Below, piece by piece: positions 28,047 through 37,871 of a stretch of 64,000 bases of DNA. Under the pieces are notes generated by a model. It made no database searches. It worked only from the letters and a program-made list of their open reading frames with translations, and had not been told where the DNA came from. Both the position numbers and the translations under genes were made by a program. This stretch comes from JAJUFS01 sp036381175 (GTDB lineage: Bacteria; Pseudomonadota; Gammaproteobacteria; Natronospirales; JAJUFS01), in contig DASVDI010000005.1 in assembly GCA_036381175.1 (NCBI GenBank), positions 1 through 64,000 of the forward strand, in the 5' to 3' direction. The number at the start of each line of letters is the position of its first letter. The first letter of the stretch is position 1.

Positions 28047-29162
28047 TCAGAACCGGTTCACCTTCGCGGCGAGTTCGATCTGCCGGCTGACGCCAAGCTT
28101 TGCCATGATCGCCTTGATCTGGCTGCGCACGGTGCCGATGGAGACATTCCGCCGCGCGGCGATGAGCTCCGGCGAATGGCCGCGCGAAACCTGGATCGCG
28201 ATGTCGGCTTCCGCTGCCGTCAGCGCGAAGATGGTCTGCAGGAGCACGGCACGCTGCGCGTCGGGACCGCGTTCACCGCGCGCGACGACGAGCACACGCG
28301 GGGCGAAGCAGAACTGGAATGACTGCACGGGCAGCGCAACGACATCAAGCACCAGCGAGATCGCGCCCGTCGTGTCATGCATCACGACTGCTTGGGGCGG
28401 TCGGCCACCGGCAACGCGCGGCGCATGCAGCGCAATGCTGATCGCATCTTTCAATGCCTTCGCGTCAGCCGGATGCACGCCTTGCAGCTGCCCCTGGCGA
28501 AGCGCCAGGCCGCGGTCGGCGCCAAGAAGTTGTTCGGCGGCCGGCGTCAGGCCTTGCACGCGCCCGTCACCATCGCAGACGAAAGCCGGAATCGACAGGG
28601 CATCCAGCGCGCCGTTGAGCAGCGCCTGGCCTCGCCCTTCGAGCGCGATCTGCATGCGCACCGCCGCGCGAACATGCGGCGAAATGGCATCGAACACGCG
28701 GCGTTGTGTGTCCGTGATGTGTCCCTGCCGGTGCGTGCGCGCGACGGCAAGCCCCACCAGCAGCCCGCCGGTTTTCTCCAGTGTGGTTACGCAGACGAAG
28801 GGAATGTCCCAGGGAATCGCGAATTCCTGGTAGTGCGGATCGCGCCGGATTTCATCGGGCGTGATGAAATCCGCCTCCGCGCGGGATTGCAGCGGCCTTG
28901 CTGCGGTGCCCGCGCGAACGCGGGGATTGAAAGCAGGATCGCCCCCGCCGGCTTCGACAAAGGCCTTGTTGAATGCGGGATCGATACCGGTCACGACATT
29001 GATGGGAACGCTGGCGTTCGGCCCGAAACAGACCAGTTCGCCGACCGCCGAACCGGTCGCGGCCGCGAAGCCTTCCAGTGCCGCCTGCCAGTCCCCGCCT
29101 TCGACGGCCGCCGCGTAAAAAGCGTCGGTCAGCGTAAGCCAGTGCGCATCGTTGAGCTTCAT
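28047..29162 (-). CDS. LuxR-type helix-turn-helix regulator with PAS-like sensor part
   Basis: A 371-residue regulator. The last 65 residues form a LuxR/GerE helix-turn-helix (LTAAEADIAIQVSRGHSPELIAARRNVSIGTVRSQIKAIMAKLGV). The first 300 have an alpha/beta sensor region containing a PAS-like segment (LNGALDALSIPAFVCDGDGRVQGLTPAAEQLLG). No phospho-receiver is present, so it likely binds a small molecule. No obvious target operon adjoins it; the ferritin-like operon upstream is closed by a terminator. Confidence 0.88.
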   Translation of the reverse strand: MKLNDAHWLTLTDAFYAAAVEGGDWQAALEGFAAATGSAVGELVCFGPNASVPINVVTGIDPAFNKAFVEAGGGDPAFNPRVRAGTAARPLQSRAEADFITPDEIRRDPHYQEFAIPWDIPFVCVTTLEKTGGLLVGLAVARTHRQGHITDTQRRVFDAISPHVRAAVRMQIALEGRGQALLNGALDALSIPAFVCDGDGRVQGLTPAAEQLLGADRGLALRQGQLQGVHPADAKALKDAISIALHAPRVAGGRPPQAVVMHDTTGAISLVLDVVALPVQSFQFCFAPRVLVVARGERGPDAQRAVLLQTIFALTAAEADIAIQVSRGHSPELIAARRNVSIGTVRSQIKAIMAKLGVSRQIELAAKVNRF

Positions 29163-29249
29163 TCACCACCCCCACATGGATGGCGCAAAGCATGCTACAG
29201 GCCGCGAAGGCTGACAAGTTATGTGAAATCGAAACGCGTATTCCCGAAC

Positions 29250-29302
29250 AAAAAAAAGCGGCTCGCCGGCCGGACTCTCGCACGGCGAACCGCTTTTTTT
29301 TA
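29250..29302 (-). terminator. Terminator of the ferritin-like operon
   Basis: An inverted repeat AAGCGGCTCGCCG / CGGCGAACCGCTT is flanked by A8 on the left and T8 on the right, so it can terminate in either direction. It lies 9 bp behind the ferritin-like stop at 29311 and upstream of the LuxR gene. Confidence 0.88.
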
Positions 29303-29310
29303 AACAACAC

Positions 29311-30063
29311 TCAATGCCGCGGCGCGGCCTCCTTGGTTGCGTCCGCCATCACCGCCTGCTCGTACCAGCCGCGCACGCGCTGCACATGTGTCTCCTCCTG
29401 CCGCAATGCACGACGAAAATCATCCGCCATGTCGTCCATGCCCATCTGTTCGGACAGGGAAATCAGCAGCTCCCAGGCGGCATTGTCGGCCAGTTCCGCG
29501 ACCAGCAGCGCCTCCAGGCATTGGCCGATCGAGGTGCGCGGATCCGCGGGCACTTTCTGGATGCCGAGCGCCATCACGCCGCTGACATCGGCATCGGGCG
29601 TCACGGCTGTCGGGTCCGCGCCCATCTCCGTCATGCAGTTTTTCAGCAGCCGGAAATGTTCCAGTTCCTCATCGCGGATGTGTTTCAGCTCATCCAGTGG
29701 CACTGGAGCGTCGCCCTGCAGTGAAGCGAGGGCTTCGCACTTGCGGATCGCGCTTTCATACAGGCGCACGCCGCCGCGCTCGAACGCAAGCCGCTCCCCC
29801 ATCTTGTTGAGCAGCGCTTCGGGATTGCGGCCCGCCATTTTTCCCATCGCGGCTTTCAGCGCGCCTTTCATCGTCCCGGGAACCGGCACTGATCCGATCG
29901 TTCCCGCATTCTCGACGAACTGCTGTTCCATCAGCATCATTGCCTGGCCATCCGGTTTTTCAACGGGCGTGAGTTGTTGCGCACCGCTGATCATCGCCTT
30001 GCTGTCGATCGGCGACATGCCGATGCCGGTGCGGTTCATGCCCATCTCTGTCGATTTTTCCAT
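29311..30063 (-). CDS. Ferritin-like-fold protein
   Basis: A 250-residue protein whose second half looks like a four-helix ferritin-like bundle. Candidate metal ligands are spaced as in that fold: RLYESAIRKCEA, HIRDEELEHFRLLKNCM, LLVAELADNAAWELLISL and ALRQEETHVQRVRGWYE. The N-terminal 80 residues are Met/Gly-rich and less ordered. ATG 30063 is preferred because AGGAGA lies six bases upstream; ATG 30084 overlaps the previous stop. It is the second gene of an operon of two ferritin-like proteins. Confidence 0.75.
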   Translation of the reverse strand: MEKSTEMGMNRTGIGMSPIDSKAMISGAQQLTPVEKPDGQAMMLMEQQFVENAGTIGSVPVPGTMKGALKAAMGKMAGRNPEALLNKMGERLAFERGGVRLYESAIRKCEALASLQGDAPVPLDELKHIRDEELEHFRLLKNCMTEMGADPTAVTPDADVSGVMALGIQKVPADPRTSIGQCLEALLVAELADNAAWELLISLSEQMGMDDMADDFRRALRQEETHVQRVRGWYEQAVMADATKEAAPRH

Positions 30064-30080
30064 TGCGTCTCTCCTGTCAT

Positions 30081-31253
30081 TCATGCCGCGCGAATCGCGT
30101 CGGTGTTCAGTTCGGTGCCGGGCTGCCACAGGTAACCGGCGGAAATGGCATCGGACGGAGAGCCTTCCGAATTCATGTACTCGCGGTACTTCAACGATTC
30201 CGGATTTTCCTGGCCCTTCTCGACAAAATCCGTTCCCGCGGCACGCAGGTTGATTTCGCGTTTCAGCGTATCGCGCACGAATTCGCGCTGGCTTTCGTAG
30301 GCGATCGGATCAGGCAGCGTCTGCGGCAGAATTTCAGCGGGATCGCGGCGTTCGTGCTGCTTGAAAAGATCCATGACCACGGCAAGATGGCCGAGTTCGT
30401 AATCCAGGAAGCGCTCCCAGATCGCCTTCACCTGCGGATTGGATTCCGCTTCCATGCAGCTGTAGTAGTTGTAGGCCTCGTTCGCCTCGTACAGCATCCA
30501 TTTCTCCAGCATGGTTTCGTTCGGATCAATGATCGAACCGTACTGCGTGACGTGCTGCTCTTCGATGGAAGCAATTTCGGCGTAAAGATTCCGCGCGACC
30601 GGATCGGAAAATGTCGGTCCGATGTTCATGTAGTAATCGCGCGTCTGGTATTCACCGGACATGATCGTCAGGGCGTTCAGCTTGCTGATCGGTTGCGCTG
30701 TTGCACGGTCGTAATGATCACGCAGGTCGTCGTGCGGATGACGATGCTCATCCGATGTCGGCCGTCCGGGAATCACATCGGTGTAGCTTTGCAGGATGTT
30801 GTTCGCATCCTTGCCTTCGACGCGGTCCAGCAGCGCCGAGTAGCGATACATGTGATCGAAATCTTCCAGCAGCCCGTAGCGGTAAACCTGCGCGAGATAT
30901 TCGTCGGGCTCCTGCTGCGCAATTGCGGCTGTCACCTCGATGGCGACCTGCTCGTAGGCGATTGTTGTTTCAATCGGCGAATGATCGCCGGACAACAGCC
31001 AGTTCACCATCGTCTGCTGGTGATGCTCGACGCGCCGGATGCGCGCGAGGGGTTCGCGCAATGCTCCGTTCATCTGCGCGCAGAGATGCTGGAAGCGGTT
31101 TGCCTGTTGCTCGATGCCGTTCATCAGGATGATGCGAACGCGCGTGAACGCGTCGTCATCAAGCTTGCTGATAGGCGGTGGCGACAGCTCCTTCAAGGTG
31201 AACTTCTGCTTCGCGAGCGGCGTTCCCTGTGTGTCGAATAGGTTTACGGCCAT
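30081..31253 (-). CDS. Larger ferritin-like-fold protein
   Basis: A 390-residue protein with carboxylate/His motifs of a helical bundle: YEQVAIEVTAAIAQQEPDEYLAQ, EIASIEEQHVTQYGSII, LYEANEAYNYYSCMEAESN and ERFLDYELGHLAVVMDLF. The E...ExxH spacing suggests a di-iron site, as in the ferritin-like superfamily. AGGAGG precedes ATG 31253. The next gene starts within 21 bp, so both are made together and may act as partners in metal or oxidative stress handling. The substrate is not known. Confidence 0.75.
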   Translation of the reverse strand: MAVNLFDTQGTPLAKQKFTLKELSPPPISKLDDDAFTRVRIILMNGIEQQANRFQHLCAQMNGALREPLARIRRVEHHQQTMVNWLLSGDHSPIETTIAYEQVAIEVTAAIAQQEPDEYLAQVYRYGLLEDFDHMYRYSALLDRVEGKDANNILQSYTDVIPGRPTSDEHRHPHDDLRDHYDRATAQPISKLNALTIMSGEYQTRDYYMNIGPTFSDPVARNLYAEIASIEEQHVTQYGSIIDPNETMLEKWMLYEANEAYNYYSCMEAESNPQVKAIWERFLDYELGHLAVVMDLFKQHERRDPAEILPQTLPDPIAYESQREFVRDTLKREINLRAAGTDFVEKGQENPESLKYREYMNSEGSPSDAISAGYLWQPGTELNTDAIRAA

Positions 31254-31573
31254 GATTTCCTCCTGGCGCATCTGAAGTGACGGTTCGCGCAGCTTGCGCG
31301 GCCCGGTGCGCGATTGTTTTCGGAGATCGAACCCAAACGGCGGGATCGATGTACAGGCATTGCCGGATCGCGATAACCGAATTACCCGGTTGACGGTAAG
31401 CGTTATTGCCCACGTTCACGGGAAATCCTGCGTTGAAACCTGAACGCATTCAGGCGGAAATTGCGCGCTGCGTATTCGACAAGCCCGCGCATTTTTCCTA
31501 GACTCCCCCGCCTGCCTGGCCCCCGCCGTCCTGCTTTTTTTCGCAACCTCCGTCCTCTGAAGGAGCGCTTTTT
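31254..31573. other. 320-bp divergent intergenic region
   Basis: It lies between the leftward ferritin-like operon and the rightward transporter and must contain both promoters. No gene or clear terminator is visible. An AT-rich patch with a TTGACGG near 31388 could be part of a promoter, but no matching -10 box is convincing. Confidence 0.5.
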
Positions 31574-32779
31574 TTGAAACACTTCCGTCTTGCCGCCGTG
31601 CTCGCGTTCGTCGTGGCGCTCGGTCCGTTCGCGCTGGACGCTTACCTGCCCGCATTTCCCGCCATTGCAATCGCGCTCGGCATTTCTACGGGTGAAGTCG
31701 GCCTGACGATCAGCGTGTACGTCATCGCGCTCGCGGCCGGGCAACTTGTTGGCGGGCCGTTGTCGGATCGATTCGGACGCGCGCCGGTGATGTTCGGCGG
31801 TCTCGGAATGTTTCTCGCCGGTAGCTTGCTCGTGGCGATCAGCGACTCGCTCGCATTCATGCTGTTCGCGCGCATCGTGCAGGCATTCGGCGGTGGTTTC
31901 AGCATGGTGAGCGTGCCGGCCATCGCGCGCGATCGCACGGAAGGCCGCGAGACCGCGCAACTGTTTTCATTGATTGCATTGATCATGTTCATCGCGCCCG
32001 CGATCGCACCGACCATCGGCGCGCTGCTGCTTGCACTGAGCGGCTGGCAGAGCATTTTCATTTTTCTCGCCGTCTACGCCGTGCTCGCGGCGGCCTTGAT
32101 GAAACTCACGCTGTTTCGCGGCCGGCGGAAACGGCGGCGTCCGATTGCAGAGCCGCTGCATCGCCTTGCGACAAATTACCTGCACGTGATCCGCCATCGC
32201 GACGCGATGCGTTTCATCGGCCTGCAGGCGATGGTGTTCAGCATCATGCTTGTTTATCTCACCCACGCGCCGTTTCTCTACATGGACTGGCTGGGATTCT
32301 CGAACGCGGGTTTCTCGATGCTGTTCGCGACGAACGTCGCGGTCATGGCCGGATTCAGTCTCGCGAATCGGCAGATGCTGGGAAAACGCGAACCGGTTTC
32401 CATTCTCAAGTTCGCGTTGTCGATGCAGGCGGGCGGCATTGCGCTGCTTGGCGCGGTCGCGCTGTTCGATCTGCCCGGCGTCATCGCGATTCCCGCGCTC
32501 GCGATTGCTGTCGGCAGTCTCGGCGCGATCGCGCCGAACAACACCGCGAGCGTGATGCATTATTTTCGTGAATTGAGCGGTACGGCCGCGGCTGTGATGG
32601 GTGCGATCCAGTTCACCGTCAGCGGCGTGATCAGCGGACTGGTGTCGTTGTTCGCGGCACAAAGCGTGCTGGTGACGATTGCGGTGATGGCGGCATGTTC
32701 GGCGCTCGCCTTCCTGCTGCTGCGCGCCGTGCGCCGCTCGGCATCGGAAACATTCCCAGCGGAAACGGATCGCGCCTGA
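31574..32779 (+). CDS. Bcr/CflA-type MFS drug-efflux transporter
   Basis: A 401-residue 12-helix major facilitator. The opening ALGPFALDAYLPAFPAIAIALG and the loop GGPLSDRFGRAPVMFGG (motif A) mark the Bcr/CflA family, which exports bicyclomycin, chloramphenicol and dipeptides using the proton gradient. The TTG start at 31574 lies behind AAGGAG. The stop is 12 bp from the convergent GGDEF-EAL gene. Confidence 0.9.
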   Translation: MKHFRLAAVLAFVVALGPFALDAYLPAFPAIAIALGISTGEVGLTISVYVIALAAGQLVGGPLSDRFGRAPVMFGGLGMFLAGSLLVAISDSLAFMLFARIVQAFGGGFSMVSVPAIARDRTEGRETAQLFSLIALIMFIAPAIAPTIGALLLALSGWQSIFIFLAVYAVLAAALMKLTLFRGRRKRRRPIAEPLHRLATNYLHVIRHRDAMRFIGLQAMVFSIMLVYLTHAPFLYMDWLGFSNAGFSMLFATNVAVMAGFSLANRQMLGKREPVSILKFALSMQAGGIALLGAVALFDLPGVIAIPALAIAVGSLGAIAPNNTASVMHYFRELSGTAAAVMGAIQFTVSGVISGLVSLFAAQSVLVTIAVMAACSALAFLLLRAVRRSASETFPAETDRA

Positions 32780-32791
32780 GCGTTTCCGGTT

Positions 32792-34891
32792 TTATTCCCG
32801 CCATGGCTCGGGCTCGTGAACGCCGTAACCTTGCGCGTAGTCGACGCCGATGTCGCGCAGCTCGGCAACGATCGTTTCGTTCTCGACGAACTCCGCAATC
32901 GTTTTCAGGCCGAGAATCTTGCCGACGTTGTTGATGGCTTCCGTCATGGCGCGATCCACGGCATTGAGGTGCAGATTGCGCACAAACGTGCCGTCGATCT
33001 TCAGGTAATCGACATTCAGCTCGCGCAGATAACTGAATGATGACATGCCGCTGCCGAAATCATCGAGCGCAATACTGCAACCCAGCGTTTTCATTTCATC
33101 GATGAAACGTTTCGCGAGCGCAAGGTTCGCAATTGCTGCCGTCTCCGTGATCTCGAAACACAGGCAACGGCCGGCGACGCCGGTTGCCTTAAGCGTCTGC
33201 TTCACGAAATCCGGAAAACGTTCATCGCTCAGCGTTGTGCCGGAAACATTGATGCTCAGCAAACCCGGACCGGATTGCTTGCCGGCGTGCGCGAGACGCT
33301 CACAGACTGTCAGCAGTACCCAGCGGTCGATGGATGGCATGAGGTTGTAGCGTTCAGCCGGCGGCACAAAAAGCCCGGGCGCTACGAGCACGCCGTCCTC
33401 CTCGCGGTAGCGGATCAGGATTTCGCCATGCGCCACATCGTCGTTCGGCGAGAGTGACTGGATTTCCTGGCGGAACAAAACAAAGCGGTTTTTCTCGATG
33501 GCATCGCCGAGCTTCGAAACCCACGCCATTTCGTTTTTCCTGGAAACGAAATGTTCGTCAGTGGCGTCGTACAGCTGAATGCGATTGCGGCCTTTTTCCT
33601 TCGCCGCGTAACAGGCAGCATCGGCCGCGCTCAACACTTCCTCTACGCCGCTCATGCCGGCATCGATCTCGACAATGCCGATGCTCACCGCAATGGGAAA
33701 CTGCCGCGTATTCCAGGTGAAGCGATACGTGCTGACGATGTCCAGCAACTGCTGCGCACGATCGGCGGCCGTGTCGCTGTCACAATTCGGCATCAGGATG
33801 CCGAACTCGTCGCCACCGAGGCGCGCGAGAATGTCATTGCCGCGCAGCGCCGATTGCAGGAGACGGGAAAGCTCGACAATGGCGCGGTCACCCGCCGAAT
33901 GACCGCAGGTGTCATTGATGACCTTGAACTGATCGATGTCGAGATACAGCAGCGAGTGACGGGACCGGTTGCTGCGCGCGATATCGAGCACGGTTTCAAT
34001 GTTGCGCATGAACTCGCCGCGGTTGACAAGGTCGGTCAGCAGGTCGTGCCGTGCCTGGTATTCCAGTTCCGCCACCGCGCGCTGGCGCTCGCTGATGTCG
34101 TGATAGATCGCGAACACGCCGAGATCCTTGCCCATGCCGCGGATGGGATACGCGAGAATTTCGACTTCGATCTTCCTGCCGGACTTGTGCCGGCGAGTGG
34201 CAATACTGCGCACCGATTCTTTCTTGTCCACGTTGCGCGAGAACATCGCGAGCGATTCGCGCGCATCACTTTCCGAAACGATCAGCGTCAGCGGCGACTT
34301 GCCCAGCATCTCGTCGCGTTCGTAACCGAAAATCTTCTGGAAGGCGGCATTGACATCGACAACCCGTCCCTCGTGGTCGAGCAGCACGATGCCGTCGGGC
34401 GAGTTCGCGAACAGTTGCTGGAAATAAAGCGTCTGCGCTTCAAGCTTTTCGATCAGCTCGTGCAGTTCGGTGACGTCCGCCGCCATGACCAGCGCGGCGT
34501 CATGACCTTGATAAGGAAGCTGATGACTGTGAATCGTCACGAAGATGAACGAGCCGTCCTTGCGCCGGTGGCGCCAGCCGGCGGAAAAATTGTAGCCCGC
34601 CTGCGCGGGCGCTTCGAGAATCTCCATGAGACGGGGGACATCTTCCGGAGGACGAATATCGGCCAGCGTCATGGCGAGAAATTCCTCGCGCGTGTAGCCG
34701 TAGGTGCGCACTGCCGCGCCGTTGACCTCGAGGAATCGCATCGACTTTCGATCGTAGATCCACATCGGATGCGGGTTGTCATCGAACAGGAGCGCGAAAG
34801 CGCGCCATGCAATCGATTCGTCCGTAATCCCGCCTTCGTGTCCCGCAAGCAAGCTCCGCGCCAGCGTCTCCGTTTTCTTCTTTTTCTTCAT
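32792..34891 (-). CDS. PAS-PAS-GGDEF-EAL cyclic-di-GMP enzyme
   Basis: A 699-residue cytoplasmic protein with no membrane segments. Two PAS domains lie at about 40-150 and 165-285, a GGDEF domain at about 290-445 and an EAL domain at about 455-695. The cyclase site LARLGGDEFGIL and the inhibitory RxxD (RGND, five residues before GGDEF) are intact. The phosphodiesterase site reads GEILIRY in place of EAL, keeping E-x-L-x-R, with DDFGSG and YLKIDG also present. It may both make and break c-di-GMP, set by the PAS sensors. ATG 34891 follows GAGGA. Confidence 0.94.
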   Translation of the reverse strand: MKKKKKTETLARSLLAGHEGGITDESIAWRAFALLFDDNPHPMWIYDRKSMRFLEVNGAAVRTYGYTREEFLAMTLADIRPPEDVPRLMEILEAPAQAGYNFSAGWRHRRKDGSFIFVTIHSHQLPYQGHDAALVMAADVTELHELIEKLEAQTLYFQQLFANSPDGIVLLDHEGRVVDVNAAFQKIFGYERDEMLGKSPLTLIVSESDARESLAMFSRNVDKKESVRSIATRRHKSGRKIEVEILAYPIRGMGKDLGVFAIYHDISERQRAVAELEYQARHDLLTDLVNRGEFMRNIETVLDIARSNRSRHSLLYLDIDQFKVINDTCGHSAGDRAIVELSRLLQSALRGNDILARLGGDEFGILMPNCDSDTAADRAQQLLDIVSTYRFTWNTRQFPIAVSIGIVEIDAGMSGVEEVLSAADAACYAAKEKGRNRIQLYDATDEHFVSRKNEMAWVSKLGDAIEKNRFVLFRQEIQSLSPNDDVAHGEILIRYREEDGVLVAPGLFVPPAERYNLMPSIDRWVLLTVCERLAHAGKQSGPGLLSINVSGTTLSDERFPDFVKQTLKATGVAGRCLCFEITETAAIANLALAKRFIDEMKTLGCSIALDDFGSGMSSFSYLRELNVDYLKIDGTFVRNLHLNAVDRAMTEAINNVGKILGLKTIAEFVENETIVAELRDIGVDYAQGYGVHEPEPWRE

Positions 34892-35088
34892 TCCATCCTC
34901 GCAAGGCGGATGTTCACCGCGCAGCAGCCTGCGCAGCTTTGTGGTCACAGTTGAACAAAAAGGTCACGCTTTGCGCAAGCCGGTTCATGGCGGCGATTTG
35001 AACCGAAAAATTTGTGGTTATTTCAACACATCGCATTACACTTTGGTGCGATTGGTTTGTCGCGTCCCATTCGCGGAGAACAAGAACA

Positions 35089-35823
35089 ATGAATCGTCTT
35101 TGCATCATCACGGCGCTCCTGGCCGGCGCTTTCCCTGTCCATGCGGCTGATCTTGCGCCATCCGAGGTCATGCGCCGGATTCCGTCCATTCCCGAGTCCG
35201 TCGAGGCGCGGGATTGCGCTGCCGCACAATCCCTGCTGGCCGGTGTCGAACAGCAGGCGATGGCGGACATGATGCGCGTCCAGCGCATGTCGATGACGGG
35301 CGGAAGCGGCGGCGCGATCAACGGCCGGCAGGGCAATGTGATCGAAAAACTCGTGGCGCCGGAAAACTCGGCATGCGATGCAAATGTGTTCATGGACCAC
35401 GACGGCCAGGATATCGCCGGTGAATTCCAGCGCGATCTGTCAGCAATAAGAAAGCAGACACGCGAGAAGATCGAGAAGGAATGCCCGGTGATTGGCGCGG
35501 GCGACTATCGCGCCGAACCCTGCGTCCGGCCGATCCTCGATTACGGCAAGCGCAGGGAAGGCGCCGCACTGGTCGCTTACATCACGCGCGCCAACCGGGC
35601 GTTGACCGAAGAACGGGACGCCTACGCCGCGTGTGCGGCCAGGCATGAACAGTTGACGGAAGAGGCTTACGCCGCGGATTTGCCGCCGCAGTACACCGGA
35701 CTCGCGCTCGGCAACAAGGTGAAAAGCTGGCAAAGTCTCGCGCTGCTCGTGAATCGCTACCAGCGGCTGTGCGGCGCGGCTGCCGAGGCGAGCGCGGAGC
35801 TCGCGAATCCGGATCGCTGGTAG
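35089..35823 (+). CDS. Secreted protein of unknown function
   Basis: A 244-residue precursor with signal peptide CIITALLAGAFPVHAADL. The mature part is helical and charged, with several cysteines (EARDCAAAQ, NSACDANVF, KECPVIG, EPCVRPI, YAACAARHE, RLCGAA), some of which may form disulfides. I do not recognise the family. It diverges from the c-di-GMP gene. Confidence 0.7.
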   Translation: MNRLCIITALLAGAFPVHAADLAPSEVMRRIPSIPESVEARDCAAAQSLLAGVEQQAMADMMRVQRMSMTGGSGGAINGRQGNVIEKLVAPENSACDANVFMDHDGQDIAGEFQRDLSAIRKQTREKIEKECPVIGAGDYRAEPCVRPILDYGKRREGAALVAYITRANRALTEERDAYAACAARHEQLTEEAYAADLPPQYTGLALGNKVKSWQSLALLVNRYQRLCGAAAEASAELANPDRW

Positions 35824-35905
35824 GTTCGCGGACAACATTCGGGCAGCAGCACTTGCCGGCGACGCGTGTTCGCATGGCCGCCTTTCCTGACAGGGGAACA
35901 CAAGC

Positions 35906-36370
35906 ATGACCGAGCAATCCGTTGACCGCGGCGCGATTGCGGCATGGCGCGTCAGTTCGGCGCTGGTCGGCGCATTCGTGCTGCTCGTCTTCGCCGTCGT
36001 CGCGTTCACCTCCAGGCTGCCGGTGTCATTGACGGTCCCCGTCCTGCTCCTGCTGTTCGCGATTGTCGTTGTGTTGACGTGGTGGCATCCCGCGGCGACG
36101 TACCGGCATTTGCGTTATTCGATTGACGAGGCGGGGATTACCATTCGCGCCGGCATTTTCTGGCGCACGCAATCCGCACTCGCGCGCGTGCGCATCCAGC
36201 ACACCGATGTCGCGCAGGGACCGCTGCAGCGGCATTACGGCATCGCGACGCTGAAGCTTTACACCGCCGGCAGTCATTACACGAAAATAGAACTCCCCGG
36301 TCTCGCGCATGAAACCGCCATCGCGCTGCGCAACGAGTTACGGCAGGAAGGAGACGGCGATGCCGTCTGA
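35906..36370 (+). CDS. Bacterial PH-domain membrane protein (YdbS-like)
   Basis: A 154-residue protein with two membrane helices (residues about 15-55) and a bPH2 domain with HPAATYRHLRYSIDEAGITIRAGIFWR and RIQHTDVAQGPLQRHYGIATLKLYTAG. YdbS and YdbT are paired in many bacteria and their role is unknown. Its stop overlaps the start of the larger partner. Confidence 0.88.
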   Translation: MTEQSVDRGAIAAWRVSSALVGAFVLLVFAVVAFTSRLPVSLTVPVLLLLFAIVVVLTWWHPAATYRHLRYSIDEAGITIRAGIFWRTQSALARVRIQHTDVAQGPLQRHYGIATLKLYTAGSHYTKIELPGLAHETAIALRNELRQEGDGDAV

Positions 36371-37871
36371 TGCGCCCAGTGGTGAGTTCACGCCGCAGAA
36401 ACGCCTGCATGGATTGTCGTGGATTTTCGTCGCGGTGGATTACATCCGGCATTTCATCGTCCCGCTGATTGCCGCCGTCGTGCTCGGCGCGCAGGACGAT
36501 TACGCGTTGTGGGGCCTCGTGCTGGTCGTGCCGCTCGTTATCGGCGCCGTGTGGCAGCAATGGATTTACCGCTACGATTTCGGTCCCAGCGGCCTCGTGA
36601 TCCACGAAGGACTTTTCTTTCGCAATGTCCGCAACATCGATTACGGACGGATCGAAAACGTCGATACGGAACGGAATCTCCTGCATCGATTGTTCGATGT
36701 CGCACAGGTGCGCGTGGAGACATCCAGCGGCGGGCGTTCAGAAGCGGTGATTCGCGTGCTGGGCTTGCCTGCCGTCAAGGAAATGCGCGAACGCATTTTC
36801 AGTGCGCGCGACGACGTCGCAACCGCTGACGAGAATCACGAACCTGACGTCGCGGAAACCTTGCTGCATCTCGGGCTCGGCGAACTCGTGCGTTACGGGT
36901 TGATCGACAACCGCGGCGTCATCGTGGTCGCAGCCTTGTTCGGTCTGCTCGCGCAAGGCGGAATGTACCAGGCGATGGAAGACTGGCTCGCGCCTTTGAT
37001 CGAACAACTGCCATTCGCGGATTTCGCCGCCATCGGTCCGCTTGCGCAGGCATTTTTCATCCTCTCAACCATTGCGGGGTTGGTTGCGGGCACGCGGCTT
37101 CTTTCCATCCTGATCGCCTTCATCACGCTCCACGATTTTCGATTGACCAGGAACGATGAAGACCTGCGCGTGCATCACGGACTGTTCACGCGCCTGGCGC
37201 TCACAATGCGACGCCCGCGCATCCAGGTCGTGCATCAAAAAGCGTCGTTGCTGCACCGTCTTTTCAAACGCGTTTCCTTGCGCGTGGATCTCGCCGGCGG
37301 AATGGCGGCGAGCAATGGACAGAACGCGCAGCAAGGACAAACGAGAAAGTTGTGGCTCGCGCCCGTCGCAACGCCCGAGAAAGCCGGCGAGCTTATCCGC
37401 ATCGCGCTGCCGGGCGTTCATCTTGAGGGACTCGACTGGCAGCAATTGTCGCCACGCGCGCAGTGGCGTTTGTTCCGGCTGTTGAGCGGAATCTGGCTGG
37501 TGATTTCCGCAGCGCCGGCAATCTTTTTCCTGGGCTGGTGGGCGCCTGCCATCGTGCTGCCCGTCATGCCGTTGCTCTGGTTGTACGCGCGCATGTACGT
37601 GAAGTACACGCGCTGGGCGCTGCATGACGATTTTTTCGTCTTTCGCCGCGGCTGGCTGACGCGACGATTATCAATCGCGCCGCGCAATCGCATCCAGAGC
37701 GTGCGCGTTTCGGAATCGCCCTTCGATCGCCGCTATCGCATGGCGGGGCTTGGCGTGGATACCGCCGGCGCAAGCGCCGGACAGATACGCATTCCCTTCC
37801 TTGATCGCGATGCAGCCAGAATGCTCGCACACGCGCTTTACGCACCGAAGTTTCAGCGCGGCGCGTTGTAA
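36360..37871 (+). CDS. Large bacterial PH-domain membrane protein (YdbT-like)
   Basis: A 503-residue membrane protein with three PH-like repeats, each after a pair of helices. The recurring pattern is visible in FFRNVRNIDYGRIENVDTERNLLHRLF, RLALTMRRPRIQVVHQKASLLHRLF and WLTRRLSIAPRNRIQSVRVSESPFDRR. It is the partner of the small YdbS-like protein and starts inside it (ATG 36360 behind GGAGA). Its last 19 bases overlap the convergent cfa-like gene. Confidence 0.88.
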   Translation: MPSDAPSGEFTPQKRLHGLSWIFVAVDYIRHFIVPLIAAVVLGAQDDYALWGLVLVVPLVIGAVWQQWIYRYDFGPSGLVIHEGLFFRNVRNIDYGRIENVDTERNLLHRLFDVAQVRVETSSGGRSEAVIRVLGLPAVKEMRERIFSARDDVATADENHEPDVAETLLHLGLGELVRYGLIDNRGVIVVAALFGLLAQGGMYQAMEDWLAPLIEQLPFADFAAIGPLAQAFFILSTIAGLVAGTRLLSILIAFITLHDFRLTRNDEDLRVHHGLFTRLALTMRRPRIQVVHQKASLLHRLFKRVSLRVDLAGGMAASNGQNAQQGQTRKLWLAPVATPEKAGELIRIALPGVHLEGLDWQQLSPRAQWRLFRLLSGIWLVISAAPAIFFLGWWAPAIVLPVMPLLWLYARMYVKYTRWALHDDFFVFRRGWLTRRLSIAPRNRIQSVRVSESPFDRRYRMAGLGVDTAGASAGQIRIPFLDRDAARMLAHALYAPKFQRGAL

